Source: an uncultured Clostridia bacterium (GTDB lineage: Bacteria > Bacillota > Clostridia > Oscillospirales > Ruminococcaceae). From it: a DNA stretch of 38,147 nt. The notes under the pieces are model-generated. The model ran no database searches. It had not been told where the DNA came from and saw only the letters and a list, made by a program, of their open reading frames with translations. A program made the translations under genes and the position numbers. The first letter of the stretch is position 1, and the number at the start of each line of letters is the position of its first letter. The stretch covers positions 1 to 38,147 of the forward strand of contig CANQCL010000016.1 in assembly GCA_947589215.1 (NCBI GenBank). Reading direction: 5' to 3'. Shown one piece after another: positions 16,723-24,958 of the stretch.

Positions 16723-17687
16723 GATATGACCCAATGTATCAAAAAAAAGCAAACTAACGATATGGCATTGCTCTTGGGAGGGTTTCTAGCCGAAGGCGAG
16801 AAAGCATTCCAAGAGCGGCGCTCGGGTCAGGCGGCCAGCTTTTCCCACAGAATCTGAAGCGGACTTTTGTTGCCAAGCGTCCGCATCGGCTTGTTGTTGC
16901 TCCACTTCAAATGCTCCGCTAACTTCCTGTTCAAATCGTCTACGCTTCGTAACGTCTCCCAATAGTAAAAGTATCTTTGATTGTTCCGATGGCTTCGCTC
17001 CACTTTTCCGTTATGTCAAGGTGTCCGAGGCGAGATCAGCTTATGCTTTATGCCAAGCCCACGTAGTTCCTTATCAAACGGACATTCCGTCTCCTCGCTG
17101 ATGTATTTGTATGTAAATTCTGTTCCGTTATCAGTCTGAACAGTTTGTATTTGAAACGGAAATACATTTATCAGCATTTTCAGAAATTACATCGAGTTCT
17201 CCGGCGTGTGTTCTTCAAATCCGTATACAAACAGTATCAGAGTGCATTCATCAATTGCCGTCCACTGGTACAAGTGCTTGCCATCGCGACGCAAAATGCC
17301 GCTCAGACAGCTATACGGTACTTCTTTTATGTCTATCTGCACCTTTTCTCCGGGAACAAGCAACTCCGGATACCGCCTGTCGTGACGCCGCGTCTTATGC
17401 TGCTTTGGATGACTGTGAGGTCGATGTTACTTTTCTAAAAATGACCGCCAATCTTTACCGTCATACCGTTTATCCCATCGCTTTATACTCGATAAACTCA
17501 CTCCATAAACACATGCCGCAAAACATTTTCCTTTTCGCCTTGAAAGTCTTACTATCGCTTGCCTTTTCCGTGCTTCTTGTGCTAAAATATCCATGAGAAG
17601 TTCTCCTTTGGTTTTAGTTGGTTTTGTGCGGTGACTTAATTATACCATATCCAAAGTCTGAACTTCTCTTTTTTATTGAGTCATATC
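16723..17687 (-). mobile_element. Degraded insertion sequence (DDE, IS481/IS3-like)
   Basis: Imperfect terminal inverted repeats flank the element: GATATGACCCAAT (16723-16735) and ATTGAGTCATATC (17675-17687), 12 of 13 matching. Between them lies a broken leftward transposase. No clear target duplication was seen. Its length of about 965 bp suits a one-gene IS. Confidence 0.65.
16835..17594 (-). pseudogene. Transposase pseudogene (rve/DDE)
   Basis: Minus-strand frames give MDILAQEARKRQAIVRLSRR (N-terminal HTH), YDGKDWRSF, IQTVQTDNGTEFTYKYISEE (second Asp of the DDE triad), LGIKHKLISPRTP, a TGA, then HNGKVERSHRNNQRYFYYWE (catalytic Glu region) and LKWSNNKPMRTLGNKSPLQ. Several frameshifts split the gene and part of the middle is missing, so it is inactive. 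The family is closest to IS481 by these motifs. Confidence 0.7.
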
Positions 17688-17731
17688 ATTTTAAGGCAGA
17701 CAATTTAAAAAAAATCTGAGACTATTTTAAG

Positions 17732-17763
17732 AACAGCCCGCAGAATTGCTCCTGCGGACTGTT
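17732..17763 (-). terminator. Terminator after DUF6061 gene
   Basis: AACAGCCCGCAG (17732-17743) pairs with CTGCGGACTGTT (17752-17763), 11 of 12 pairs. It lies just beyond the stop of the leftward gene pair. Confidence 0.75.
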
Positions 17764-17768
17764 TTCAC

Positions 17769-17978
17769 TCAATTCTCAAACTGCTTATTCACCGTAACCA
17801 CTTTCAAACACCTCTCCAAATCCCCGTCCAAAATCAAATCGGCATACGCCGCCAGATTGTTGTATATCAGCCGACCCGGCTCTGATCGCTGATACATATT
17901 ATATATCGTCGTTCCGTCCGCCAAGTTCAGTTCAACGCAGGCGGTGTCAATATTGAATTCACACGACAGGATTTTCAT
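17769..17978 (-). CDS. DUF6061-like protein, shortened
   Basis: About 69 aa from ATG at 17978, chosen because AGGAGG sits 7 nt upstream; a longer in-frame start at 18017 lacks a SD. It reads MKILSCEFNIDTACVELNLA then NMYQRSEPGRLIYNNLAAYA, typical of DUF6061 proteins found on Firmicutes mobile elements (function unknown). By memory of the family, a stretch between DGTTI and NMYQRSE is missing, an in-frame deletion. It overlaps the preceding 105-aa gene by 20 nt, so the two are co-translated. Confidence 0.6.
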   Translation of the reverse strand: MKILSCEFNIDTACVELNLADGTTIYNMYQRSEPGRLIYNNLAAYADLILDGDLERCLKVVTVNKQFEN

Positions 17979-18273
17979 TGTCATGCCTCCTAAGATTATT
18001 GATATGCTTCTTTGCAATCTCGCCGGCAGTCTTGCGGCGTTCTTCCGTGTACGGCGGCGTCAGCTTAAAACCGAACCGTCCCTTTTTTACCTTAAAGACC
18101 TTGCAGCCTAGCCCGTCATCGTCGAGCAGCCTGCAATCTTTGGGATATTGTTCCGCAAAAGCGGACAGTCTCTTTTTGAGGTCTGTATTATAAGTGATAA
18201 CCTCAATAATGGGACTATCTTCGTCAAAATAGATCGCTGTTGTTTTTTGCTTCTTTGTAAGACCTGTTTTCAT
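17959..18273 (-). CDS. Mobile-element accessory protein, about 104 aa
   Basis: Start ATG at 18273 (GGAGG 5 nt upstream; GTG at 18279 overlaps the SD). The sequence MKTGLTKKQKTTAIYFDEDS, then YNTDLKKRLSAFAEQYPKDC and FKVKKGRFGFKLTPPYTEER is a small conserved protein often found beside DUF6061 on Clostridia plasmids and integrative elements. It seems soluble, with beta strands followed by a basic helical tail. Its function is unknown. It overlaps the DUF6061 gene and ends with TGA, showing TGA works as a stop here. Confidence 0.65.
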   Translation of the reverse strand: MKTGLTKKQKTTAIYFDEDSPIIEVITYNTDLKKRLSAFAEQYPKDCRLLDDDGLGCKVFKVKKGRFGFKLTPPYTEERRKTAGEIAKKHINNLRRHDNENPVV

Positions 18274-18332
18274 AAACACCTCCGTTTTTCATGTTTTTTT
18301 CACGGCTCAACAGCCGAGAAAATAGGTATATT

Positions 18333-18398
18333 TTCAAATGGGAGCAAGCCAATCGAAGCAGAGTCCGTTCGGGCTCGCTCCATTTGAAGTTTTTCTTT
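18333..18398. terminator. Large inverted repeat with T run
   Basis: TTCAAATGGGAGC (18333-18345) pairs with GCTCCATTTGAA (18377-18388) with one bulge, inner AGCC/GGGCT pairing and a T run at 18390-18394. It lies between the relaxase relic and the accessory gene and could terminate rightward transcripts or act as a cruciform. Confidence 0.5.
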
Positions 18399-18446
18399 TT
18401 CCGGCTCTACAAGGGAATCAACGAGCATCGTCCCTGTTACGGTTTT

Positions 18447-19070
18447 TCACTCGACTTTCTTCAAAGAAATGCCACAGATGATTGCGAGTGATAACGCCCT
18501 CATAGATGCGCAGCCTGCTTCGCAGACGTTCTTTTCTTGCGCTATATCGGCGGCATTGGACCTGTTGCGGACGGATTTATATTCGGATAATTCTTTTGTT
18601 GCAGCTGACAGCTTCTGCTTCAAATCGATAATGATATTCTTTAACTCTGCTATCAGCTTGTTTGCAGTGTCCAGCGCTTTCTGCAAAGCGGACTCTTTTT
18701 TCTCCTGTGTAATATGCTTCTTTGCCGCTATGATGACCATATCAAAATCGTCCTTATCCACCGTAACTTTATTTCCAATCAGCGTGGGCTTGGCTTCAAT
18801 TTCGTCTATCCGCTTGAGGTCAAGTTTTTGATTTTGGATACGCTCTTTGGCTTTATCCAGTTTTTCTGTTTCCTTTGCTTGAACCTCCTGCAATTCTGCG
18901 ATTTCGGATTATATCTCCGTTTTCGTTTACTGCAATTTGCATAGGAACTATATCTTGATTGGAATATAACTCTTTTCTCGTTCATTATGACCTTGTATTT
19001 TGCCGATATCACCATCGGCTAATTTAGCGTTTCTTGCACTTGTACGATGAATACCATCGCCTCTTGCCAT
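18447..19070 (-). pseudogene. MobV/Pre-type relaxase pseudogene (copy 1)
   Basis: The N-terminal fragment MARGDGIHRTSARNAKLADG (ATG 19070, AGGAGG 8 nt upstream) is the start of a plasmid recombination/mobilization relaxase. After IQGHNERE the frame shifts, and an internal deletion joins it to the C-terminal tail (EVQAKETEKLDKAKERI, RIDEIEAKPTLIGNKVTVDK, ALDTANKLIAELK). The catalytic HxH metal site is lost, so it cannot nick DNA. The adjacent oriT copy 1 and mobC relic complete a dead mobilization module. Confidence 0.75.
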
Positions 19071-19117
19071 AGGCATTTCCTCCTGTGTTTTTTCTTGTAT
19101 TGTAGGGAGTATCGTTT

Positions 19118-19197
19118 CGGAGAGACACTTTTGCGAAAGTGTAAAAACTTATTATGATACTTTCATCCTACGGCCGCAAAGTATCGTGGGCTCTTCG
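19118..19197. other. oriT-like region, copy 1
   Basis: Three nested repeats: CGGAGAG (19118-19124) with CTCTTCG (19191-19197); hairpin ACACTTT/AAAGTGT (19125-19142); perfect GATACTTT (19156-19163) with AAAGTATC (19178-19185). The arrangement matches copy 2 at 34445-34535, but the presumed nick-side sequence has drifted (AAGTTTTTAC against GGGTTACGC on the minus strand). It lies upstream of the relaxase start, as expected. Confidence 0.6.
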
Positions 19198-19477
19198 AGG
19201 GGATATGCGGCTTCTGCGAAAGCCTCTGCCGATTTTTGTGTGTTTGCCGAATGAGCGATGCTTATTTTTGGTAAAACAAACCGCAAAAATCGGCATGGCG
19301 CTTGTTTATTCGCAACAGGTTTTTGCTCATTTCACCCGCCCACTTGACAGAGTAAATTTTGAAAATTCACTCTGCCAGACATCTTCAAAATCCGCAGATT
19401 TTGAAGATGGAAACGAGGCACCGGTGTCAACTAAAGTTTGCCTTATCTGCCGTACACAGGAGCGTGGCACGCTCCTG

Positions 19478-19745
19478 TCATAGCTCCCAGGGAGAAGTAG
19501 TCCAGTGGTAGCTCTGCGGCACACTTCGGCAATCAAGATATTCTTGTCTCGCCTGTTCGCGCTGATTTTCGGTTGTAGCTGTCTTGTACTCCGAGTAAAG
19601 TTGTCTGTTGAGCATAGCATCCAGTTTTCGCTCTAAGCCTTGCCGTATTTCTTCTACGAAATCTTTCTCTCCGTTCAGATGGTAAAGCACCAGATCGACG
19701 AACAGTCTGAACAGTTACCGTTCTTTTTATCACCATTCTCATCAT
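19478..19745 (-). pseudogene. Small mobilization-module gene, frameshifted
   Basis: ATG at 19745 overlaps the mobC relic's TGA. The first frame (MMRMVIKRTVTV) switches to another that reads LFRLFVDLVLYHLNGEKDFV, RQGLERKLDAMLNRQLYSEY, QEYLDCRSVPQSYHW. The second part looks like a genuine conserved small protein of mobilizable elements whose function I cannot name. The frameshift lies near 19710. Confidence 0.5.
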
Positions 19746-20052
19746 AATCTATCTATCCCTTTCATCTCTCCGAGGATAACGGAGATCAGCTCGATTGTGT
19801 CGAGAAGTTCATCGTCTATCCCTCTGCCTGCTTCAATTCGCTTTAACTCATCGAGTACGGCGGCAAGCTGATTTGCAAGGCTTTGAACACTCTCGGGTTA
19901 CCCTGCACGACCACATCTTGACAGAGAAGCCGCCTTGTTATATAGTCCTGCTTGGTTAAGCAGGAAAGTTGCACATAGCGTTTGATTTGTTTGTTCTCTT
20001 CCGGCGATACTCGAAATATGACAGTTTTTTCTCTAGCGGTTTTTTCGGCCAA
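19742..20052 (-). pseudogene. mobC: MobC-like accessory protein, frameshifted (copy 1)
   Basis: TTG start at 20052 (AAAGGA 10 nt upstream). It reads MAEKTAREKTVIFRVSPEEN, a ribbon-helix-helix-like MobC N-terminus, and continues to NPRVFKAL. A one-base loss then shifts the frame; the neighbouring frame continues AAVLDELKRIEAGRGIDDEL, LLDTIELISVILGEMKG, matching the C-terminus of the copy at 35756. MobC proteins help the relaxase melt and nick oriT. Confidence 0.7.
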
Positions 20053-20109
20053 GGTTTTTAGTTCCTTTCGTATTCCAATTTTTTTGTCGTCTCTGCTTAC
20101 TTAGATGGG

Positions 20110-20227
20110 AAACTGACTTAAATTATTTACATAAATTTCTTCACATAGAATCTAAGATTGATAACGAACTTCAAGAATTAAAATATATAAATAAGTCAAT
20201 AAACGCACTATCCGATATATTTATATA
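20110..20227 (+). pseudogene. Orphan C-terminal coding-like tail, copy 1
   Basis: A rightward frame reads LNYLHKFLHIESKIDNELQE, then LKYINKSINALSDIFI-stop, followed by a terminator hairpin. The same tail occurs in the second repeat copy. It has no start or SD here and upstream is antisense to mobC, so it may be the 3' end of a lost gene. The two copies differ by two replacement and two silent changes. Confidence 0.35.
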
Positions 20228-20248
20228 AAATAAGTACAAACGTAAAAA

Positions 20249-20282
20249 AGCATTACCAACTGCAAAAGTCAGTAATGCCTTT
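20249..20282. terminator. Terminator in direct repeat, copy 1
   Basis: GCATTAC (about 20250) pairs with GTAATGC (about 20272), with A and T runs on either side. It is the same hairpin as in copy 2. Confidence 0.6.
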
Positions 20283-20405
20283 TAGAATTTATTAAGATAA
20301 TTGTACTCGCAAACCACTTGGAACGCACAATAAATGCGTTTTTGCGTCTGCTATCATTTTGCTATCAAATAGGGAATTTAGTCAAAAATCCAGTAGTTTT
20401 GCAGA

Positions 20406-20421
20406 TTATTTCCATTCACTC
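20406..20421. other. att-like core c (diverged)
   Basis: TTATTTCCATTCACTC keeps the position, orientation and flank (AAACGCTTTTGTTTATGA toward the integrase relic) of the other cores, but has a small insertion in the core. Confidence 0.4.
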
Positions 20422-20457
20422 CCAAAAATCAATTTTAAACGCTTTTGTTTATGAATT

Positions 20458-20535
20458 TTAGCAGAGCGTATCTACATTATCCATATTATCGTTAAAGAAT
20501 ATGCTATCCGATTTTTTGTTGCCATATTGTTGCCA
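20458..20535 (-). pseudogene. Integrase C-terminal relic 2
   Basis: Reads WQQYGNKKSDSIFFNDNMDN then VDTLC-stop, ending 37 bases from att-like core c. It is the best preserved of the four tails and is inferred to be the end of a tyrosine recombinase. The rest of the gene is replaced by the beta-flower gene region. Confidence 0.5.
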
Positions 20536-20542
20536 CGGAAAT

Positions 20543-20911
20543 TTATTGGTTTAGCCATTCGTATAGTGAAAATGATGACCACCCACCAACTGGAGTTGCA
20601 GGTCGGGCAGGTCTTGCTGGACGAGCCGGTCTCGCAGGACGTGCTGGTCGAGCAGATCTTGCTACACGTGCAGGACGTGCAGGGCGAGAAATTCCTACTA
20701 TTTTTGAACCAGTACTCCAAGCAAAAACTTTGCCATTTGTATCATAACACACCGTATCACTTACGGGTCCCAACCAATTTCCAGTATCACTTGACCATAC
20801 ATGATTATATGATATATATGCTATCCACTGCATATCGGTATCAAAAATATTTCGATTGGGCTCTATCCATGCTATCAAATTACAATCTCTATCAAATAGT
20901 GGATGTAACAT
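20543..20911 (-). CDS. 4-fold beta-flower-like protein with Pro-Ala-Arg repeats
   Basis: 122 aa. The first about 75 residues (LFDRDCNLIAWIEPNRNIFD, MQWIAYISYNHVWSSDTGNW, VCYDTNGKVFAW) contain four similar short beta units (strand, Asp/Asn-Gly turn, strand), as in the 4-fold beta-flower domain of unknown function. Then comes a run of about eight PAR triplets (RPARPARPARPARPAR), a basic, extended, possibly nucleic-acid-binding tail, closed by VGGWSSFSLYEWLNQ. It lies 26 nt downstream of the DUF1883-TIR gene, so it may be its partner. At DNA level the tail is a 9-bp tandem repeat prone to length change. Confidence 0.65.
   Translation of the reverse strand: MLHPLFDRDCNLIAWIEPNRNIFDTDMQWIAYISYNHVWSSDTGNWLGPVSDTVCYDTNGKVFAWSTGSKIVGISRPARPARVARSARPARPARPARPARPARPATPVGGWSSFSLYEWLNQ
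20601..20690. repeat. 9-bp tandem repeat encoding Pro-Ala-Arg
   Basis: Imperfect 9-bp units such as GCAGGACGT encode the PAR triplets on the minus strand. Slippage here would change the tail length without a frameshift. Confidence 0.6.
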
Positions 20912-20937
20912 TCTATCTCTCCCTCCTACCTTTCTAA

Positions 20938-21699
20938 TTATGCTGATTGAATCAATTCTGCGATTTCGTCAGCAATTTCCTCTACAGTTTCTTGGCTTGT
21001 ATTCCTTGCGACTTTATCCGCCAATGATGGGCTGTAATCGATTACTTCTTGTTTGGTAATATCATGCCAAATCGGAAGCAAAATTTGCTGCCCTGAAATT
21101 GCTTTGGTCATCAAGCCATCCAATTCGTAGTTTGTCCACCCTTTTTTGATAAAAAATCAAGATATTACAACAATACCGAACTTGCTTTTAGATAAACCTT
21201 GATTGATTTTTCTCCTTAAACTGTCGCCGATTTTCAATTCAAATTCATCGTACCAAACATTGATTCCTTTTTCTTTCAATGCAAGTGCCAAGGGGCGAAC
21301 AACGCTATCCTTATCCTCGGACAAATGGGAAATAAAAACGTCATACTCTTTACTTGTATCTGTGGTATCAATATACAAGTTGGTTTCTTGCGCAAGAGGA
21401 AGTTGTTCTCTTGCTGTAGGTAACATTCCCGACAAAACACGGGCACTATGTCTTACCGTTCCGGAATAACCGCCTAAATCAATGGTAAGATACCAATGGC
21501 CGGATGATGGAACCGTAATTTTATAAGGACTTCTTGTTACATATCCACCATAGTATCTGTGTCTTCTGCCATTTTTGTAGTTGCTATAATTAGTTGAGTC
21601 CATAAGTCGTACATTGGCGGCTGCAGATAATTGAACCTCAACAATCTTGCCTCTTTCTACATGACCCAAATCATAATATGAAAAATTTATCTTTATCAC
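20938..21699 (-). pseudogene. DUF1883-TIR protein, split by in-frame TGA
   Basis: A continuous 254-codon frame with GTG start, interrupted by TGA at 21154-21156. Residues 1-90 are DUF1883 (SYYDLGHVERGKIVEVQLSA, YVTRSPYKITVPSSGHWYL), a presumed sensing or binding domain. The TIR domain starts near residue 118 (EYDVFISHLSEDKDSV) and has WYDEFELKIGDSL, whose Glu154 is the candidate NADase catalytic residue. Past the stop come IKKGWTNYELDGLM and QQILLPIWHDITKQEV, needed to finish the fold. Bacterial TIR proteins often deplete NAD in phage defence. As written the protein is truncated and probably inactive. Confidence 0.75.
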
Positions 21700-21898
21700 T
21701 CGCTTTCTTTACACATTTGAAAACGTAAATGTGTCTATTTCGATTTTATTATATTTTGAGTAACCTATCCTTGAATGCCACGCGATGAGTGAGAGGCATC
21801 ATGTGATTCTTGAATACTACAATGTTAACATTTTGTTATCGGGCTTGATAACACTTGCTCTGTAGCTGTGGATAATAGAAATATCCATCTAAAGTCTC

Positions 21899-22120
21899 TT
21901 ATCCTTTAAGCATTTGCATGAGTTTTTCGAATTCATGTGATAATGAACTCTGGTATTCATCAGAAATCATAGTATCATTGCCTTGTACTTCACGGTTTTC
22001 ATTTCCGTCATATACAGATAAAATACATTGAAGAATTTCTTCCGATGATGAATCCATTATTCTCATTCCGCCTACAAATGGTTGCCCATTTACAATTGTA
22101 CTTGCCACCTGACGATTCAT
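21899..22120 (-). CDS. Small ORF or 3' gene fragment, 73 aa
   Basis: MNRQVASTIVNGQPFVGGMR continues to SLSHEFEKLMQMLKG. It overlaps, in another frame, the end of the broken TIR-like gene. There is no clear SD, so it is probably the 3' end of a gene brought here by deletion or frameshift rather than an independent gene. No domain is recognised. Confidence 0.35.
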   Translation of the reverse strand: MNRQVASTIVNGQPFVGGMRIMDSSSEEILQCILSVYDGNENREVQGNDTMISDEYQSSLSHEFEKLMQMLKG

Positions 22121-22858
22121 TTCTTAGTAATTGCCCTGATGAAAGCTCATTATCAGCACGTACACATTTAATATTTAGTTCTTCTAATGCGAGTTGCACT
22201 CCATATTTATACGCATTAGCATTTTCATCGTTGGCTGAAAATCTCATAACAATAAAAGCAGCATTTTCATCAAAAATTATGGGTTTTCCGATGGCTTCAG
22301 CCCTGACAACTGTTAACATTCTTTCAATGGCATACAATGCCTTTTCGTCTATTCCATATGACATTAAAATCGCTTTGCATTGCGGACAAATATTTCCGGC
22401 TATCATACCCAATTTTATATCTGATTTATTTTCACAAAAGTCAAATATACATCCGTTTGCTGAATCGTGAACCATTCTCATCTCCATTTTTTCATTTAAG
22501 TCGCTTTCAAAACTAAGAACTGCTTGTGCTATTTGATAGATTAAATATGATTTTAGTGATGGAGGAGCAAAATATTCTTCCCAAGCATTTGCAGTAATAA
22601 TTGCATATTGCGACTCCTCATGCGAAAACCAATTATCTAAAAACGGCTTTTCAGTAATATATATAATATACTAGCTTCCTGATGATGTTTGCCGCAAAAA
22701 TCGTTCCATTCAATAATTTTGTCTTCACACATGTCTACATCCATATCTAATTCTAATTCAAAGAAGAAATAATTTTGAACACCATTAATAATACTAACCG
22801 CCCTTGTAATTTGATTCTTTCGTGTATTTTCTTTATAACATTTAACTTTTATTTGCAT
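22121..22858 (-). pseudogene. TIR/deoxyribosyltransferase-like protein, frameshifted
   Basis: Start ATG at 22858 after AAGGGGTGAG. The frame MQIKVKCYKENTRKNQITRA runs to about 22660, then shifts and continues as YITEKPFLDNWFSHEESQYA, EYFAPPSLKSYLIYQIAQAV. A putative zinc site follows (FDFCENKSDI, NICPQCKAIL). The last part, AAFIVMRFSANDENANAYKY then GVQLALEELNIKCVRADNEL, resembles the first half of nucleoside 2-deoxyribosyltransferase/TIR-like effectors, but the second half is lost. It is broken at both ends of that domain and lies upstream of the TIR gene in the same direction. Confidence 0.55.
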
Positions 22859-22910
22859 ACAATCTCTCACCCCTTAAGTATTAGAATGTAAAAACAATAT
22901 ATCTAAATAA

Positions 22911-22967
22911 TTAGTATGCATTGTTTTTGTTGCCATATTGTTGCCACTTCTCATGAGAAAGACTTAA
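22911..22967 (-). pseudogene. Integrase C-terminal relic 3
   Basis: Reads LSLSHEKWQQYGNKNNAY-stop, sharing WQQYGNK with relic 2 (DNA GTTGCCATATTGTTGCCAC on the plus strand in both). It marks another element end, directly abutting the truncated methyltransferase. Confidence 0.5.
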
Positions 22968-23003
22968 CAGATTTTACTCTGACGTATCTGCAATATACCA
23001 TAA

Positions 23004-23585
23004 CACACCTTATCTCCAGTAATTACTAAAAGACCAGGAAGAGAATACGAGTCAATAAGATATCCAATTCACTTTGATTTACATAATGTATTAATTGAAG
23101 CAGGCTTTTACTTTATAGATGAGATAATTTGGGAAAAACCAGAACCCTCTGTTCCAAATAGAATTGGTGGATATTTACAAACTCTTAATCCATTGGCATA
23201 TAAGCCCAATTGCGTTACAGAAAGTATAATGGTTTATAGAAAAAATTGTAACTTTTTATTAGACAGAAATATAAAAAAATATACTTTAAAAGAAGAATAT
23301 ATACCTAACGATAATGTGGTTGATAGGTCAAATATATGGAAAATTGCTCCTACAAACAGCAAAGAACATCCAGCAATATTTCCAGATGAACTATGTAGAA
23401 GAATATTAAAGTATTACTCTTTTAAAGGTGATGTTGTTTTAGACCCATTTGCTGGGATAGGCACTTTTGGAAGAATAGCAAATATGATGGGGAGAATTCC
23501 TGTTCTGTGTGAAATAAATAAAAAATATATTGAAATTATAGAAGAAGAAAATATTTATGATGACATTTCAAAAACAAGTGATTGA
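23004..23585 (+). pseudogene. CfrBI-type DNA methyltransferase, N-terminally truncated
   Basis: About 193 codons without a valid start, beginning just after a stop beside integrase relic 3. It reads HFDLHNVLIEAGFYFIDEII, WEKPEPSVPNRIGGYLQTLN, and motif I DPFAGIGTFGR near the end. This order (SAM motif last) is that of beta-class amino-methyltransferases such as N4-cytosine M.CfrBI. The catalytic SPPY/DPPY motif would be in the lost N-terminus, so it is inactive. It overlaps the endonuclease start by 29 nt, typical of an RM pair. TGA is its natural stop. Confidence 0.65.
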
Positions 23586-24425
23586 CAATACTGTTGAAAA
23601 ATTATTGAAAGGAGAAGATTATAGAGAAGAAGTTGTAAATGCAATTAATGCTGAATTTTTTGACTTTGCTATTGCCTTTTTCAAGGAAATTGTAAAAGCT
23701 AAGTTAGATTCAACAGAAATTAACCTCGAATGGTATAAGACTTATTTTATAAATAATTCAGAGTTTGATCCAGCGGAAAGTGCGATATTTGCAGGAATGA
23801 ATAAAAAAACAATTACAAACATAAATGGGACAGCTTCTAAAGAAGTTGTATTAGATGTTGCAAATTCAAATTTTGATTATTTATCAAATCTTATTGATGA
23901 ATTGAGACAAGATAATTTAGATGAAATAGGTATTTCAATAAAATTAAGTTATAAAGATGTTTATGTAGAATTAAATTTAGCAGAAAGTTTATTAGTAATA
24001 AACGCTTTAGCAACTAAAAAAGCTGCAATAAGAGGCGGAGCTTGGAGTTCTATTGGGAAAAAAGTTTAAAAACCATTAGTTACAAAGTTATGTATATTAA
24101 TGTTCCGAGAGATTACATTGACTCTTCTATTTTTGTAACAAATATGGAATTAAATTATGATAGAGAAGTTGATTATAAATTATATGATAAAAATATGAAT
24201 TATATAAGAGTAGAAGTAAAATTAATGGGAAAAGGAAATCCAGAAAGCGCAGATGTAATTTATGCACGGGATACAAAGTTATTTATTGCAGATACATTAA
24301 GCCAACAAAATAAAAATCAATTTGATTCTAACAATATTCCTTATATTGAAATGAAAAATAATCCTAATGTAGTACTTTCATTTAAAAAAGCATTACATAG
24401 ATTAAATATCCCATATACTAAATAA
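23557..24425 (+). pseudogene. CfrBI-family restriction endonuclease, broken
   Basis: Two frames. The first (170 aa) reads MMTFQKQVIDNTVEKLLKGE to GGAWSSIGKKV and stops at TAA 24067-24069; from the family the next residue should be Glu (GAA), followed by KPLVTKLC. A one-base shift then leads to the second frame: VPRDYIDSSIFVTNMELNYD, YIRVEVKLMGKGNPESADVI (catalytic E-x-K), YARDTKLFIADTLSQQNKNQ. This matches the CfrBI type II endonuclease family. With its methylase truncated, loss of the nuclease would be required for survival. Confidence 0.65.
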
Positions 24426-24433
24426 ATTATGTA

Positions 24434-24462
24434 TTGACAAAATTTGTTTTAGCTATTATATT
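24434..24462 (+). promoter_or_regulatory. Strong sigma-A promoter for the 55-aa gene
   Basis: A perfect TTGACA (24434-24439), 17-base spacer and TATATT (24457-24462). Transcription would start near 24470, giving a leader of about 190 nt before the 55-aa gene. No riboswitch fold was recognised in it. Confidence 0.7.
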
Positions 24463-24658
24463 AGAAAAGGGATAATAACATTTAGTGCTATCTTGACTCT
24501 GAATTGGATACCACGCAAAACTTGGTAAAAGTTCAGCACAGTAAATTAATGTCTTTTTATTTCTAACTGTAAAGATTGGTCAAATACTGACTAACTTATA
24601 ATTTTTAGCAAACGGAAACCATAAATCTACTAAATTTACAAAACAGGAGGTAAAAATT

Positions 24659-24826
24659 ATGAATATTAAGTACATAGGAAACGATACAAAAAAATCTGAA
24701 AACGGCGAGGTTCATATACAGAAGGGTAATTATACTGGCTGTGGAAAAAGAATAGACGATAATCCTCAAGATTGGGTTTCTACTAATCAAGCAGTTACAT
24801 GCAAAAAGAACGGTTGTAAAAACTAA
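24659..24826 (+). CDS. Small Cys-containing protein, 55 aa
   Basis: AGGAGG lies 8 nt before ATG at 24659; the stop is TAA at 24824-24826. It reads MNIKYIGNDTKKSENGEVHI, QKGNYTGCGKRIDDNPQDWV, then STNQAVTCKKNGCKN. Three Cys (28, 48, 53) and polar character suggest a small metal- or disulfide-stabilised fold. There is no signal peptide or membrane helix. It has its own strong promoter and a very strong terminator, so it is a complete independent unit between the CfrBI relic and att core d. No family is recognised; a bacteriocin-like, antitoxin or inhibitor role is speculative. Confidence 0.65.
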   Translation: MNIKYIGNDTKKSENGEVHIQKGNYTGCGKRIDDNPQDWVSTNQAVTCKKNGCKN

Positions 24827-24859
24827 CCAACAATAATTATTAGGTTTCCATGCTATGCA

Positions 24860-24897
24860 AAAGAGCTAACTGATTTTCCAAAATCAGTTAGCTCTTT
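24860..24897 (+). terminator. Very strong terminator of the 55-aa gene
   Basis: A perfect 18-bp inverted repeat (AAAGAGCTAACTGATTTT and its complement) separated by CC and ending in T residues. Confidence 0.85.
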
Positions 24898-24945
24898 ATT
24901 TATGAATAGTTTTCAGATTTTACGGGCTTTTCTGTGGGCGTGAAA

Positions 24946-24958
24946 TTATTCCCACTCG
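24946..24958. other. att-like core d
   Basis: TTATTCCCACTCG, identical to core g at 38071. The two are 13.1 kb apart in direct orientation and bracket AbiE, the type III system, a mobilization module, the Ntn hydrolase and the MBL gene. Confidence 0.55.

Larger units (their letters stand above)
20050..20535. repeat. Long direct repeat, copy 1
   Basis: About 490 bp running from the mobC start through an orphan coding-like tail, a terminator, TGCTATCATTTTGCTATCA motifs and att core c to integrase relic 2. It is closely similar to 36072-36546, with mostly single-base differences and one more diverged patch near 20295-20340. Recombination between the two would remove or circularise the 16 kb between them. 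Confidence 0.75.

Noticed and set aside
19327..19620. 97-aa minus-strand frame beside oriT copy 1
   Set aside because: It has no SD, contains inverted-repeat DNA (TCTTCAAAATC and its complement) and overlaps the better-supported mobilization gene remnant.
20601..20690. CRISPR-like array
   Set aside because: The units are contiguous 9-bp coding repeats without spacers.
20472..20720. 82-aa Cys/Ser-rich minus-strand frame
   Set aside because: It is an alternative frame of the Pro-Ala-Arg tandem repeat running into the integrase relic.
24470..24658. Riboswitch or retron-type RNA in the long leader of the 55-aa gene
   Set aside because: No recognisable conserved fold and no reverse transcriptase nearby; only a plain AT-rich leader is visible.
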